DNA from: Bacteroidales bacterium
Lineage (GTDB): Bacteria > Bacteroidota > Bacteroidia > Bacteroidales > UBA10428
Direction: 5' to 3'
Length of the DNA: 57,005 nt
Assembly: GCA_016935435.1 (NCBI GenBank)
Contig: JAFGQZ010000100.1
Location: forward strand, 1-57,005
Below, piece by piece: positions 42,014-51,629 of the stretch. The notes below the pieces were generated by a model. The model searched no databases and was not told the DNA's origin. It saw only the letters and a list, made by a program, of their open reading frames with translations. Each line of letters begins with the position of its first letter. Positions within the stretch are counted from its first letter, which is position 1. The position numbers were made by a program, and so were the translations under genes.

Positions 42014-43387
42014 CTATCTATAACGCATCCACTTAATTATTTCTTTATAACCGGTTTTTTTGCCATACATAAGAATTCCTGTACGGTAGATTTTACCGGC
42101 AAACCATGTCATAAAAATAAAAGTGGCTATTAAAAGTGCGGTAGAAAGAACAAGCTGGTGCCAGGGAATTTCAAACCCAATCCGCGCCATCATAACAATT
42201 GGCGATGTAAACGGTATAATTGAGAACCAGAAAGCAAGCTGGCCTTCGGGGTTAGTTATAGCGTTCATCATAACAATAATGGATACAATTAAGGGAATGG
42301 TAACCGGCAACATAAACTGCTGGGTATCGGTTTCGCTATCGACAGCTGCCCCAATTGCAGCAAACATGGCTGCATACAACAGGTAGCCCCCGATAAAATA
42401 AAACAGGAATGCCCCTATAACCACAAAAAAATCGATCTCATAGATATCTTTCATAAAAGCCGAAACATCAATTTCTTCAATTGGGGGCGCAGTATTTTGT
42501 GCAGGCAAGCTTTTCGATTGAAATAATTCTGTGGGTTGCTGTTGGGTTTGTAAGGATGCCATTTTCCTGTTTACCATAAAGGCTTCGGCACCAAAGAAAA
42601 TAAACAACGATAATACAACCCAAATTAAAAACTGGGTAAGGCCAACCATGCCAATGCCTATAATTTTCCCCATCATAAGCTGAAATGGCTTTACCGAAGT
42701 AATTATCACTTCGAGTATCCGGTTCGATTTTTCTTCAACAACGCCGCGCATAACCTGAGCACCAAAGAAAAAAATAAAAATGTACACCAGAAATCCGCTG
42801 AAATAGCCTACGCCCCGCTTAATATTGATATTTCCCTGGCCTTTTGCCCCCTCGCTGTCGATTTTGGTTGTAACAACATATACTTTTGTGTTGAGCGATT
42901 TAAGAATATCGGCTGTTACATTATATGCAACAAGCTTACGGTTATAAATATATGTTTCGAGTGCCGAGCGAATTTGTGCTTCAACGCCATAACTGAGTTG
43001 TTTTTTTGAAAGAACTTCTACCGAAACCTTATCGCCCGACAATAGCACATTGTGCCTGACTATTAATGCTGCATAATATCCGGTATTCCGCACAATGCCC
43101 TCGGCCTGTGAATAGGTTGTTGAACCAAGAAAGGTGAATTTAAGTTGCTTGCTGTTTTCGAAAACCCCTTTTAAAATCATCAACGAATCGGGAACGGGCT
43201 TTCCAATATTGTCGATTTCGATAACAGCTATTTCCTTAAGGTCGTTATCTTCGACCTGTGCAATCCAGGCCGGGGCAATCATAAGGGCTGCAAAGAGCAC
43301 AGGCCCCAGTATGGTCATAACTATAAAAGCCTTTTTGCGTACCCTGGTTGTATATTCGCGGGCAATAATATATTTTAGTTTCCCCAT
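42014..43387 (-). CDS. ABC-2 type transporter permease, NatB-like
   Basis: The 457-residue inner-membrane protein has one N-terminal helix (FIVMTILGPVLFAALMIAPA, 22-41), a soluble periplasmic region (45-185), and about five helices from 195 on (YFSGFLVYIFIFFFGAQVMR, GIGMVGLTQFLIWVVLSLFI, VTIPLIVSIIVMMNAITNP). Motifs RGVVEEKSNRILEVIITSVKP and MLPVTIPL are typical of NatB/ABC-2 exporters (sodium or drug export). The ATPase gene lies directly upstream (6-bp gap), so the two form one exporter. Confidence 0.9.
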   Translation of the reverse strand: MGKLKYIIAREYTTRVRKKAFIVMTILGPVLFAALMIAPAWIAQVEDNDLKEIAVIEIDNIGKPVPDSLMILKGVFENSKQLKFTFLGSTTYSQAEGIVRNTGYYAALIVRHNVLLSGDKVSVEVLSKKQLSYGVEAQIRSALETYIYNRKLVAYNVTADILKSLNTKVYVVTTKIDSEGAKGQGNINIKRGVGYFSGFLVYIFIFFFGAQVMRGVVEEKSNRILEVIITSVKPFQLMMGKIIGIGMVGLTQFLIWVVLSLFIFFGAEAFMVNRKMASLQTQQQPTELFQSKSLPAQNTAPPIEEIDVSAFMKDIYEIDFFVVIGAFLFYFIGGYLLYAAMFAAIGAAVDSETDTQQFMLPVTIPLIVSIIVMMNAITNPEGQLAFWFSIIPFTSPIVMMARIGFEIPWHQLVLSTALLIATFIFMTWFAGKIYRTGILMYGKKTGYKEIIKWMRYR

Positions 43388-43393
43388 TTCCTT

Positions 43394-44317
43394 TTAATTT
43401 ATTGAATTTCTCACTGCTGCAATAAAAACTTCGTTCATCGAAGGCAGTATTTCACGAAACGAATGTATATCCACCACGCTAATTAATAGTTTTAACAAAT
43501 CGTTGCCTGCTTGTCGGTTCCCCATGCCAATAATGGCGTAGCTGTGGCCATTATCTTTTATGCCCGATGCCTCCAGTAAATAATTACCGGCAAGCGCACC
43601 GGATAACGCCCCAACGTTGCCAGAATAAACAATCTCGAACTTATTCGACTTATATTTTGCCCTTATATCATCGACTTTTCCTTCAAGCACGGCTTTTGAT
43701 TTGTTAATAAGGGTAATATAGTCGCAAAGCTCCTCAACCGAGGCCATATCGTGTGTTGAGAGAATTATGGTACGCCCGAGTGCCTTTTGTTTGAGCACTT
43801 CCTGCTTTAAAAGTCCTGCATTTACCGGATCGAACCCACTGAAAGGTTCGTCGAGAATAAGCAATTCAGGTTCGTGGAGCATTGAAACAATAAATTGAAC
43901 CTTTTGTGCCATTCCTTTCGACAGTTCTTCAATTTTTTTGTCCCACCAGTTATTCATTTCAAGTTTCTCGAACCATACACGGAGCCTGCTAATTGCATCG
44001 GCTTTCGAAAGCCCCTTGAGCCGAGCAAGGTAAAGGGCCTGTTCGCCTACTTTCATTTTTTTATATAGGCCCCGCTCCTCCGGTAAATAACCAATGCGGG
44101 AAATATCAGTTTCGTTCATGGGCCTATCATCGAAAAATACTTCACCGCTATCGGGGGCAGTAATCCGGTTAATAATTCGTATTAACGAGGTTTTTCCGGC
44201 ACCGTTTGGCCCCAGGAGCCCATATATGCTTCCTTTAGGCACATGAATTGAAACATTGTCGAGGGCCAGGTGGGTTGAAAACTTTTTGGTTATGTTACGG
44301 GCTTCAAAAAATGTCAT
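43394..44317 (-). CDS. ABC transporter ATP-binding protein, NatA-like
   Basis: A 307-residue ATPase with Walker A GLLGPNGAGKTSLIR (33-47), Q-loop region IGYLPEERGLYKKM, signature LSKGMAQKVQF, Walker B LLILDEPFSGFDP and the H-loop STHD. The C-terminal 90 residues are the extra regulatory domain of NatA-type subunits. It pairs with the downstream NatB-like permease, 6 bp away. The natural substrate (Na, drug or lipid) cannot be read from sequence. Confidence 0.93.
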   Translation of the reverse strand: MTFFEARNITKKFSTHLALDNVSIHVPKGSIYGLLGPNGAGKTSLIRIINRITAPDSGEVFFDDRPMNETDISRIGYLPEERGLYKKMKVGEQALYLARLKGLSKADAISRLRVWFEKLEMNNWWDKKIEELSKGMAQKVQFIVSMLHEPELLILDEPFSGFDPVNAGLLKQEVLKQKALGRTIILSTHDMASVEELCDYITLINKSKAVLEGKVDDIRAKYKSNKFEIVYSGNVGALSGALAGNYLLEASGIKDNGHSYAIIGMGNRQAGNDLLKLLISVVDIHSFREILPSMNEVFIAAVRNSIN

Positions 44318-44381
44318 TCTATTATTATTCGACTGTGAGTACTGTAAATTTTGCTTAATTAAGTCTAAAAATAAGTTGTTT

Positions 44382-44415
44382 AATAATCATTCTTGATTAT
44401 GAGTTAATGATTATT
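44382..44415 (-). repeat. 10-bp inverted repeat between the methyltransferase and NatA genes
   Basis: AATAATCATT (44382-44391) and AATGATTATT (44406-44415) enclose 14 bases. One arm overlaps the methyltransferase stop codon. It is fully AT-rich apart from one G-C pair, so a terminator role is weak. Confidence 0.35.
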
Positions 44416-45070
44416 TGTCAATAGTGGTTTCTTTTTTACCAGCAATTGCATAAACCGATTTCATCCTATCGCCTATTAAGCTAATGGTTTTTACCTCAAA
44501 CCCGGCCTTTTCGAGCAGGTCATTTACATTTGCCACTGTAAGCTTCCTTGAGTCCTTTGGTGGTTTTCCATAGGTTTTTACATAGCGGTAAAGCATTCCT
44601 AACTTATTAAATATACCCATACCGTGTAAGGTAAAGCTTAAAATTATCAGGCTGCCTCCGGGTTTTAATACCCTTTTACACTCTTCGAGTGCTTTTTCGG
44701 GGGTTGGAACAATATGCAGCAGGTTTGCCATAAAAACAGTATCAAAGCTGTTATCGCTAAAGGAGAGCCCCAGGCAATTTTCTTTTTTTACCTCAATGTT
44801 TGTATGGTTTATGAACCGCTGGCCTGTAACCTGCAACATTTCTTCCGACCAGTCGGTTGCAACAACTTTTTCGGAATTCGAGGCTATGGTTTGGGTAAAT
44901 ACACCATCGCCACAACCCAGTTCGAGTGTTTTTCCTAGGTTTTTGTTTTCCGATAAGTGCTTCTTCAGGCACCCTATTTCTTTATGGCCGGCAACATAAT
45001 TATTTCGCTCCTCAAAGTCGGCAGCAAACCTCGACCAGAAAACCTCTTTTTGTTTTTCAGCTAAATTCAT
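44411..45070 (-). CDS. Class I SAM-dependent methyltransferase
   Basis: A 219-residue soluble methyltransferase with motif I LELGCGDGVFTQ (46-57), motif II VVATDWSEEM, motif III region FDTVFMANLLHIVPTPE and VLKPGGSLIILSF. It resembles UbiE/Methyltransf_11 enzymes that act on small molecules. The substrate is unknown. It lies 28 bp behind purE and 93 bp before the NatAB genes, probably on the purE transcript. Confidence 0.85.
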   Translation of the reverse strand: MNLAEKQKEVFWSRFAADFEERNNYVAGHKEIGCLKKHLSENKNLGKTLELGCGDGVFTQTIASNSEKVVATDWSEEMLQVTGQRFINHTNIEVKKENCLGLSFSDNSFDTVFMANLLHIVPTPEKALEECKRVLKPGGSLIILSFTLHGMGIFNKLGMLYRYVKTYGKPPKDSRKLTVANVNDLLEKAGFEVKTISLIGDRMKSVYAIAGKKETTIDK

Positions 45071-45098
45071 TGAACTTTTAAGATAAAATTAAAATGGC

Positions 45099-45608
45099 TC
45101 AGTTTGTTTTGAAACTATATTTTACCGACTTAAGCTGCTCATTGGCTTCCACGATTTTGCTTTTGAGGCTGTTTTTATAACCAGCCAACCGATCCTGAAG
45201 CTCACTATCGGCAGTGGCAACTATTTGGGCTGCCAATATAGCAGCATTCTGCGCCCCGTTAATGCCCACTGTTGCCACCGGTATTCCCGGGGGCATCTGA
45301 ACTATCGCCAATAAAGCATCGAGCCCTTCGAGGCTGGCTTTTATGGGAACGCCAATAACCGGAATTCTTACCATAGAGGCAATTACACCCGGCAGATGGG
45401 CTGCCATACCGGCAGCTGCAATTATAACCTGTATGCCTCGCGATTCGGCATTCCTGGCAAACCCTTCAACTTCAGAAGGGGTCCTGTGTGCCGACAAAGC
45501 ATTAATTTCAAAAGGAATTTTCATGTCGTTTAAAAACTCCGCAGCCTTCTCCATAACAGGTAAATCGGAGGTACTCCCCATAATTATGCTAACTTTTGGG
45601 TGCATCAT
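45099..45608 (-). CDS. purE: N5-carboxyaminoimidazole ribonucleotide mutase
   Basis: PurE (class I) converts N5-CAIR to CAIR in purine synthesis. The 169-residue protein has the family motifs SIIMGSTSDLPVMEKAAEFL, NALSAHRTPSEVEGFA, VIIAAAGMAAHLPGVIAS and VPIKASLEGLDALLAIVQMP, with the catalytic histidine in SAHRTP. Two adjacent ATGs (45608, 45605) are possible starts. The class I form normally works with PurK, which is not in the window. Confidence 0.95.
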   Translation of the reverse strand: MMHPKVSIIMGSTSDLPVMEKAAEFLNDMKIPFEINALSAHRTPSEVEGFARNAESRGIQVIIAAAGMAAHLPGVIASMVRIPVIGVPIKASLEGLDALLAIVQMPPGIPVATVGINGAQNAAILAAQIVATADSELQDRLAGYKNSLKSKIVEANEQLKSVKYSFKTN

Positions 45609-45742
45609 TTTATTTCAGGTTTAGTTACAATTAATTTATAAAGTCCAAAGATCAGTAAAAAAGTTTAAATGATAATACGTATTTCCCCTACAGGCAAAAT
45701 CAAACATTATTTTTAATTTCGCAATTGAAACTATTGGGTTGC

Positions 45743-46285
45743 ATGAACACTGTCCAGATTCTCGATAAAAAATTCAAACTGAGCATTCCTTCGGCAGATA
45801 TCAACCTTAAAACCAGGGAAATGGCAGACTTAATCAATGCCAACCTGAAAGGAAAAGATATTGTGTTTGTTGTAGTGCTCAATGGTGCATTTATGTTTGC
45901 GGGCGATTTGTTAAGGTATGTTCATTTGCCAAACCACATAACATTTATAAAACTTGCCTCGTATGCCGGCACTTCAACAAGCGGTACCGTTAAACAATTA
46001 ATCGGGCTAAATGAAGATATTGAGAACAAAACTGTGGTAATTGTCGAAGATATTATTGATACCGGCCACACCCTTGATGCCATTTTTGGGCTGCTACAAG
46101 GTTTTTCTCCGGCTGAAATAAAAATAGCAACGCTATTGCATAAGCCAGGTTGTTATAGATTTAATTATAAAATTGACTATCTTGGCTTTAGCATACCAAA
46201 CAATTTTGTGGTAGGGTATGGGCTCGATTACAATTGCTACGGGAGAAACCTGAACGATATTTATGTTTTGGAAGAAAATTTGTAA
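45743..46285 (+). CDS. hpt: Hypoxanthine phosphoribosyltransferase
   Basis: Hpt salvages hypoxanthine and guanine to IMP and GMP with PRPP. The 180-residue protein has VVLNGAFMFAGDL, the flexible-loop tyrosine-serine region SYAGTSTSGTV, the PRPP motif VVIVEDIIDTGHTLD and KPGCYRFNYKIDYLGF with the base-recognition lysine region. I chose the ATG at 45743; a TTG 18 bp upstream is less likely. adk follows after 14 bp, which makes a purine salvage/energy pair. Confidence 0.94.
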   Translation: MNTVQILDKKFKLSIPSADINLKTREMADLINANLKGKDIVFVVVLNGAFMFAGDLLRYVHLPNHITFIKLASYAGTSTSGTVKQLIGLNEDIENKTVVIVEDIIDTGHTLDAIFGLLQGFSPAEIKIATLLHKPGCYRFNYKIDYLGFSIPNNFVVGYGLDYNCYGRNLNDIYVLEENL

Positions 46286-46299
46286 AAACAACAATACTC

Positions 46300-46875
46300 A
46301 TGCTAAACATTGTTCTTTTTGGCCCTCCGGGCGCAGGCAAAGGCACACAGGCTGCCAGGCTAATTGATAAGTACGAATTGGTACACCTTTCTACCGGCGA
46401 CATTCTGCGTGCAGAAATAAAGGCTGAAAGCCAGCTTGGCAAAGAAGCAAAAAATTTTATGGAAAAAGGCGAACTGGTGCCCGATTCGGTGGTTATTGGA
46501 ATGATTGAAACAAAAATCGATTCAAACCTTTCGGCAAAAGGGTTTATTTTTGATGGCTTCCCTCGTACAACGGCGCAGGCTTTGGCTCTCGATACCATGT
46601 TAACGAAAAAACATCTTTCGATTACCCTTATGCTTGCCCTTGAAGTAGATGACGATGAACTCATAAAAAGGTTATTGCTGAGAGGCAAAGATTCTGGCCG
46701 GGCCGACGACCAGGATCAGAAAATTATTGAAAACCGCATACATGTTTACAATAAAGAAACAGCCCCGGTAATTGATTTTTACGATAACCAGAATAAATTC
46801 AAAGCTGTAACCGGTGTCGGAAGTATCGATGAAATTTTCGGAAGGCTTTGCAATGCTATTGATGCCGTAAAATAA
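46300..46875 (+). CDS. adk: Adenylate kinase
   Basis: Adk equilibrates ATP and AMP with two ADP. The 191-residue protein has the P-loop LFGPPGAGKGTQAA (6-19), the AMP-site HLSTGDILRAE and FDGFPRTTAQA. The lid is short (SGRADDQDQ), with no zinc cysteines, as in short-type kinases. The ATG at 46300 gives the family start MLNIVLFGPPGAGKG; a longer frame would overlap hpt. It is 14 bp behind hpt. Confidence 0.97.
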   Translation: MLNIVLFGPPGAGKGTQAARLIDKYELVHLSTGDILRAEIKAESQLGKEAKNFMEKGELVPDSVVIGMIETKIDSNLSAKGFIFDGFPRTTAQALALDTMLTKKHLSITLMLALEVDDDELIKRLLLRGKDSGRADDQDQKIIENRIHVYNKETAPVIDFYDNQNKFKAVTGVGSIDEIFGRLCNAIDAVK

Positions 46876-46979
46876 ACTCCACCAAAATAAAAATATCTTG
46901 TTAACTTAATGATTTTGAATTCAATATTAATATTTGTCTGTTAATTTTGCCTTTTTTCCAACATTCCAATAATCCATTG

Positions 46980-46987
46980 TATCTTTG
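46980..46987 (+). promoter_or_regulatory. Possible -7 element of obg
   Basis: TATCTTTG matches TAnnTTTG perfectly, 58 bases before the obg ATG. I see no TTG at the right distance. Confidence 0.35.
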
Positions 46988-47045
46988 GCGGTTTATTGTT
47001 CAATTTTCCTAAAACGGTTTTTAAGGGGAAAGCAAATAGTTTATC

Positions 47046-48035
47046 ATGGCCGATTCAAATTTTGTCGATTACATAAAAATATATTGCCGTTCGGGCAAAG
47101 GCGGGGCAGGCTCGGTACATTTCCGCAGAGAAAAGTTTGTGCCCAAAGGCGGGCCCGATGGCGGCGATGGCGGCAGGGGCGGCCATATAATCCTCCGGGG
47201 GAACAGTCAGCTTTGGACATTGTTGCATTTAAGGTACCAGAAGCATATTTTCGCCGGCAACGGGGTTTCGGGCGCCGGAGCCCTTAAAACAGGTTCCGAT
47301 GGCGCCGATGTTGTTGTTGAGGTGCCATTAGGCACAGTTGTGAAAGATGCCGAAACAGGTGAGTTTATTTTTGAAATTACCCGGCACAACGAAGAAAAAA
47401 TATTGTTAAAAGGCGGACGGGGCGGACAAGGCAACAACCATTTTAAATCGGCAACCAACCAAACGCCACGCTACGCACAGCCGGGAGAACCCGAACAAGA
47501 AGGCTGGTTTAACTTCGAGTTGAAAGTTTTAGCCGATGTCGGGCTTGTTGGTTTTCCGAATGCCGGAAAGTCAACACTGCTTTCGGTTGTTTCTGCCGCT
47601 AAACCCGAAATTGCCAATTATCCGTTTACAACCCTTGTACCAAACCTGGGCATAGTTTCGTACCGTAACAATCAATCGTTTGTAATGGCCGACATTCCGG
47701 GAATTATTGAAGGCGCTGCCGAGGGCAAGGGCTTAGGGTTAAGGTTTTTGCGCCATATTGAGCGAAACTCTACCCTTTTGTTTATGGTGCCAGCCGATGC
47801 TGAAAACATAGCCTCACAATACAGAATATTGCTTAAAGAACTTGAAAAATACAACCCCGAGCTGCTCGATAAAAAACGAATTCTGGCAATAACGAAATGC
47901 GATATGCTCGATGATGAGCTTATTCATGAAATTGAAAAAGATTTGCCTGCCCTGCCTTATGTTTTTATATCGTCGGTTACCGGCTATAATATTCAACAGT
48001 TAAAAGATCTGATCTGGAAGCAGCTCAACAGCTAA
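47046..48035 (+). CDS. obg: Obg/CgtA ribosome-assembly GTPase
   Basis: Obg is an essential GTPase linked to 50S maturation and stress signals. Residues 1-158 are the glycine-rich Obg fold ([40 protein letters not shown]). Residues 159-329 are the G domain with [11 protein letters not shown] (G1), [10 protein letters not shown] (G2), DIPGIIEGA (G3), TKCD (G4) and ISSVTG (G5). The C-terminal OCT domain of Bacillus Obg is absent, as is common in Bacteroidota. It has its own putative promoter and is followed by a 125-bp gap with no clear terminator. Confidence 0.97.
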   Translation: MADSNFVDYIKIYCRSGKGGAGSVHFRREKFVPKGGPDGGDGGRGGHIILRGNSQLWTLLHLRYQKHIFAGNGVSGAGALKTGSDGADVVVEVPLGTVVKDAETGEFIFEITRHNEEKILLKGGRGGQGNNHFKSATNQTPRYAQPGEPEQEGWFNFELKVLADVGLVGFPNAGKSTLLSVVSAAKPEIANYPFTTLVPNLGIVSYRNNQSFVMADIPGIIEGAAEGKGLGLRFLRHIERNSTLLFMVPADAENIASQYRILLKELEKYNPELLDKKRILAITKCDMLDDELIHEIEKDLPALPYVFISSVTGYNIQQLKDLIWKQLNS

Positions 48036-48160
48036 CCTGCCCTATTCATGAATTTTGCCAATAATGAGAGTTATAGCAACGCCAGTTCGGGCGATGGGGG
48101 AAATAAACCGATTTTCACAATCATTGGTTTTTGCCTGAAAAATAAGTTTGGTGCCCTGGA

Positions 48161-49102
48161 CTAAACCAGCCTTGTAAATTTCCTGGGAACCTGTGTCTCG
48201 AAACGCATCTGCTCACCGGTAACCGGGTGCGAAAAACCCAAAATCCAGGCATGTAGGGCCACCCTGCCTATCGGGTCGCAAACCGAGCCATATTTTTTGT
48301 CGCCTGCTACCGGGTGGCCGATATCTTTCATGTGCACGCGAATTTGGTTTTTACGGCCGGTTTCCAAATCGACTTTTAACATGGAGAATTTCTCGTTGGC
48401 CTTAATTACCTTATAGCGGGTTATGGCTTTTTTGCCATGTTCGGGGTTCTGGCTTGAATAAACAATAAGCGCTTTGCTTTCTGTGAGGTACGAAGTTATA
48501 ATATCTTCGGTTTTGGTTACTTTTCCTTCGACAATGGCCAGGTATGAGCGCTCGGTAATTGTTGCCAGCCAGTTTTCCTGCATTGCCATCTGAATTTTTT
48601 CGCTTTTGGCAAATACCAGTAAGCCAGAGGTTTCGCGGTCGAGCCGGTGCACTATAAATATTTTATTCGAGGGGTTTTGTTTTTTAACATGGAAACTTAA
48701 CATGTTGTAGGCTGTGGGCGTGTTTTTGTTTGGCACGGCTACCGATAATACCCCGGCATGCTTATCAACTACAATTATGTGGTCATCTTCATATACTATA
48801 CTTATGCCGCGGAAATGCAGCTCGTCTTGTGCCCGCGATGTGCCAATTTCTACAGCCTGCCCGGGTGCAACAATAAAATTATATTGCGAATGGGGTTTTC
48901 CGTCAACCAGCACTTGTCTGTTCCTAAGCAACGATTTAATGTTATCGCGGCTTTTATACGGCATCGACAAGACAAGAAATTTCATTAACTCTACGGGTTC
49001 GGTTGCAACAAACCGGGGCAATGGTTTTTGGTTCTGCTTATAATCTTTTTTTTTATCGGTTTCTCTTTTCGCCATGTTGTTTGCCCTTTTTGTGCTTTCC
49101 AT
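48161..49102 (-). CDS. RluA-family RNA pseudouridine synthase
   Basis: The 313-residue protein has an S4-like N-terminal part (LMKFLVLSMPYKSRDNIKSL, VLVDGKPHSQY) and the RluA catalytic domain with VHRLDRETSGLLVFAK (catalytic Asp in HRLDRETSG), VSVAVPNKN-like pocket and GRKNQIRVHMKDIGHPVAGD. It isomerises uridine in rRNA or tRNA; the target site cannot be assigned. I chose the ATG at 49102; the ATG at 49075 is also possible, while the longer frame start would overlap the upstream palindrome. Confidence 0.92.
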   Translation of the reverse strand: MESTKRANNMAKRETDKKKDYKQNQKPLPRFVATEPVELMKFLVLSMPYKSRDNIKSLLRNRQVLVDGKPHSQYNFIVAPGQAVEIGTSRAQDELHFRGISIVYEDDHIIVVDKHAGVLSVAVPNKNTPTAYNMLSFHVKKQNPSNKIFIVHRLDRETSGLLVFAKSEKIQMAMQENWLATITERSYLAIVEGKVTKTEDIITSYLTESKALIVYSSQNPEHGKKAITRYKVIKANEKFSMLKVDLETGRKNQIRVHMKDIGHPVAGDKKYGSVCDPIGRVALHAWILGFSHPVTGEQMRFETQVPRKFTRLV

Positions 49103-49157
49103 AAATAATTTTTCGCGATACAAAGATGCAGATTTATAACGGAACGTGAACATTTGT

Positions 49158-49174
49158 TTGTTAAAATTTAACAA
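49158..49174. promoter_or_regulatory. 17-bp palindrome upstream of the RluA gene
   Basis: TTGTTAAA-A-TTTAACAA is a perfect 8-1-8 inverted repeat, 55 bases before the RluA ATG and between it and the ABC gene. It could be an operator or an AT-rich terminator for the ABC operon, although it lies 45 bases downstream of nothing on that strand other than the ABC stop at 49219. Confidence 0.35.
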
Positions 49175-49218
49175 GGAATGGTTTGCCTGCAATCAAGATT
49201 TCTGTTAATTTGCAAATA

Positions 49219-50649
49219 TCAAAGGTTAAGATATTTATCGGCACAGGCAGGGATTTCATCTTTCCAATGGGTTACAAATATGAGGGTTTTCCCGGCCTGC
49301 GCACAAAAAGCGTTTAAAAAGCCTTCGCATAATGTTTTATTCAGGTTGTCGAGCTGGTTATATGGCTCATCGAGAATAAGCAGTTCGGGGTTTTTAACCA
49401 GGGCCCTTGCAAAAAGTACCATTTTTTGTTCGCCCGAAGAAACCTCGGAAAAAATCCTGTTTTTTATTGAGCCGATCAACAGGCATTCCATAATATAGGC
49501 AGCAATCTGCCGTTCTTCGCCATGTGTAGTGCGATAAAGGCCTACGCTGTCGAACAAACCCGACTCAACAACTTCTAAACAACTTGTTTTCTTACGGTAA
49601 TATAAATGCATTTCCGATGAGGTGAACCCTATTCGCTGCTTAATTTCCCAAATACTTTCGCCACTGCCCCGCCTGCTCCCGAACAAAGTAAGCCCTTCGG
49701 CATAAGAACGGGGGTTGTCGGCATAAATATAACTTAATAGTGTAGATTTTCCGGAACCATTAGGCCCCAGCAATGCCCATTTCTCGCCCTTTTTAACAGT
49801 CCAGTCAAGGTTTCTGCAAACATTGCGGCCCCCGTAAGCTATGGTTATTTTTTCCATTTTAACGGCAATATCGTAAGAAATATCTGGCAATAATGGCAGC
49901 CGGCACCAGTCAACAGAAACATGTGTAGTTTGGTTGTTTGCAGTTTGCTGATTGAGAAATGCGCCCACTGTATTCGCGGAGGTTAATTCACAATTTTTCA
50001 TCTCCAGCACATGGGTTGTGCAGCCAGGCATTTTGCTCCCCTCGGGCACAAGAAAGAGCATTTGGATACCGCTGGCGGCAATATGGGGAAATATCTCGTC
50101 AAGATTTTGCCGCGATTCGACATCGAGTCCGATAAACGGGTTGTCGAAAATAAGCATGGCAGGTTCATCGAATAAAATGCGGGCTATCAGAAACCTGCGA
50201 AGTTCGCCACTCGACAATTCCACCAACCTACGATCGGCAAGTTTTTCAATATCCAGAAGCTTTAAAATTCCGGCAAGTTCACAATTGCCCTTCCATGATT
50301 GCGTGAAAAGTGAAGAAACAAACGGGGCCACATCGTCATCGGGGTTGTTGAACCTCAACTGATAGTATGAATTACGGTAATCGGCAAGGGAAAAAACTGA
50401 ATCGAACCGTATGGTTTTTATTTTATTTCCGGGTTTATCTGATTCAAAATTAAAAAAATGGTAACCAATTGAGCCCCGAATTATAAGGAACCTGCCACAG
50501 ATAATATCGGCCAGCAACGATTTTCCGCTACCGTTCGGACCGGTTACCGACCATATTTCGCCCTGGTTTATCTGCCAATTGATGGATTCTGTAAATGGCG
50601 AATTGTGAATTTCTGCTTTTACATTTGTAAGAGTAACAAAGGGTGGCAT
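49219..50649 (-). CDS. Twin-ATPase ABC protein, ModF-like
   Basis: The 476-residue protein has two ABC ATPase domains. The first has VTGPNGSGKSLLADII (Walker A, near 33), signature LSSGELRRFLIARIL and LIFDNPFIGLD; the second has LLGPNGSGKSTLLSYI, SSGEQKMVLFARAL, LLILDEPYNQLD and FVTHWKDE. There are no membrane segments. This is the layout of E. coli ModF (PhrA), an ABC protein of unclear role that is not part of the Mod permease. The start at 50649 gives MPPFVTLTNVKAEI. It lies 32 bp behind the sulfotransferase gene, so it may be the last gene of the glycan operon. Confidence 0.88.
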   Translation of the reverse strand: MPPFVTLTNVKAEIHNSPFTESINWQINQGEIWSVTGPNGSGKSLLADIICGRFLIIRGSIGYHFFNFESDKPGNKIKTIRFDSVFSLADYRNSYYQLRFNNPDDDVAPFVSSLFTQSWKGNCELAGILKLLDIEKLADRRLVELSSGELRRFLIARILFDEPAMLIFDNPFIGLDVESRQNLDEIFPHIAASGIQMLFLVPEGSKMPGCTTHVLEMKNCELTSANTVGAFLNQQTANNQTTHVSVDWCRLPLLPDISYDIAVKMEKITIAYGGRNVCRNLDWTVKKGEKWALLGPNGSGKSTLLSYIYADNPRSYAEGLTLFGSRRGSGESIWEIKQRIGFTSSEMHLYYRKKTSCLEVVESGLFDSVGLYRTTHGEERQIAAYIMECLLIGSIKNRIFSEVSSGEQKMVLFARALVKNPELLILDEPYNQLDNLNKTLCEGFLNAFCAQAGKTLIFVTHWKDEIPACADKYLNL

Positions 50650-50681
50650 GTTGCTGTTTTTTTGGAAAACAAAAATACAGA

Positions 50682-51629
50682 TTATATAACTTTTAAAATC
50701 AGGCGTATTAATTTCTTCTCCGGCCAGCCCAAAACAGAAAACCAGTATTTCCAAAGAAAATAGCAAGCTTTAAAGTATAGTCCCGAAAGCCGCAGTTTAA
50801 GGCCTTCGGTTCCCGAAAAACCAAAAGAATAAAACCCAAACTCTTTTAAAATAACCGAAAGGGCAAAAACTTCGGACTGTTTAAGTATGGCCTTCCATTT
50901 ATTTAGCGACCCGGCATACGGGGGGCTATCGATATTGGTATGTATATTTTTGTATTCAAAAGTCAACCAGCGGCTTAACTCAGTTTTTCTGTGCATATTT
51001 AAAACCCAATTGCTATACCCGAAAAACCGGCAGAGTTTTTCTAAGGTTATTTCAGTTTCAGTAACAAGATTTTCGTATGTTACTGATATTGATTTTTTCC
51101 AGGGAGATATTTTTTCAAGCCCATCAATATATGAATTCCATGATCTGGCAAATACAAAAATGTTCCTGCACATGGCTTTGCCGGTTGCAGGAGAAACAGT
51201 AGTTTTCTGCGAAGCAAATATTGCCCGGGGATCGCGCAACAGGTTAATAAAATAAAACTCATTCCCGGCAAGGCTGGTTTCTGAAAGCTTGTATAAATAG
51301 TTTTGCTTAAAAACAATGCAGGAAGACGATGGGTAATGGGTTTCCCTGAACCGATCGAGTATTGCCAGAAAATTTTGAAGATTGCTCCGGTTAATCCTCA
51401 GAAGGTTTTCAGACGATATATCCCACAGTCTGAATTTCGTGTCGCCCGATAGTGTTTTCTTATACTTTATAATGTTTTGAGGCCCTATAAATTGTTCGGG
51501 GCGTTTCAGGAAGAGCTTATAAAGTATGTCAGCCTCGGGGCAAACACAAATATCTGGCGAACGGCTGAGCATATTGGCCAGCAAAGTTGAACCTGAACGG
51601 TTTAAATATGACAGAAAAATATATTTCAA
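50682..51629 (-). CDS. PAPS-dependent sulfotransferase
   Basis: The 315-residue protein has the 5-prime-phosphosulfate-binding loop in FLSYLNRSGSTLLANML (RSGSTLL, 11-17) and the 3-prime-phosphate motif FINLLRDPRAIFASQK. These identify the sulfotransferase_3/sulfotransfer family, which puts sulfate on sugars, lipids or other acceptors. No signal peptide; it acts in the cytoplasm with PAPS. The ATG overlaps the preceding glycosyltransferase stop by 4 bp, so the two are coupled and the acceptor is probably the glycan made by the same operon. Confidence 0.88.
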   Translation of the reverse strand: MKYIFLSYLNRSGSTLLANMLSRSPDICVCPEADILYKLFLKRPEQFIGPQNIIKYKKTLSGDTKFRLWDISSENLLRINRSNLQNFLAILDRFRETHYPSSSCIVFKQNYLYKLSETSLAGNEFYFINLLRDPRAIFASQKTTVSPATGKAMCRNIFVFARSWNSYIDGLEKISPWKKSISVTYENLVTETEITLEKLCRFFGYSNWVLNMHRKTELSRWLTFEYKNIHTNIDSPPYAGSLNKWKAILKQSEVFALSVILKEFGFYSFGFSGTEGLKLRLSGLYFKACYFLWKYWFSVLGWPEKKLIRLILKVI

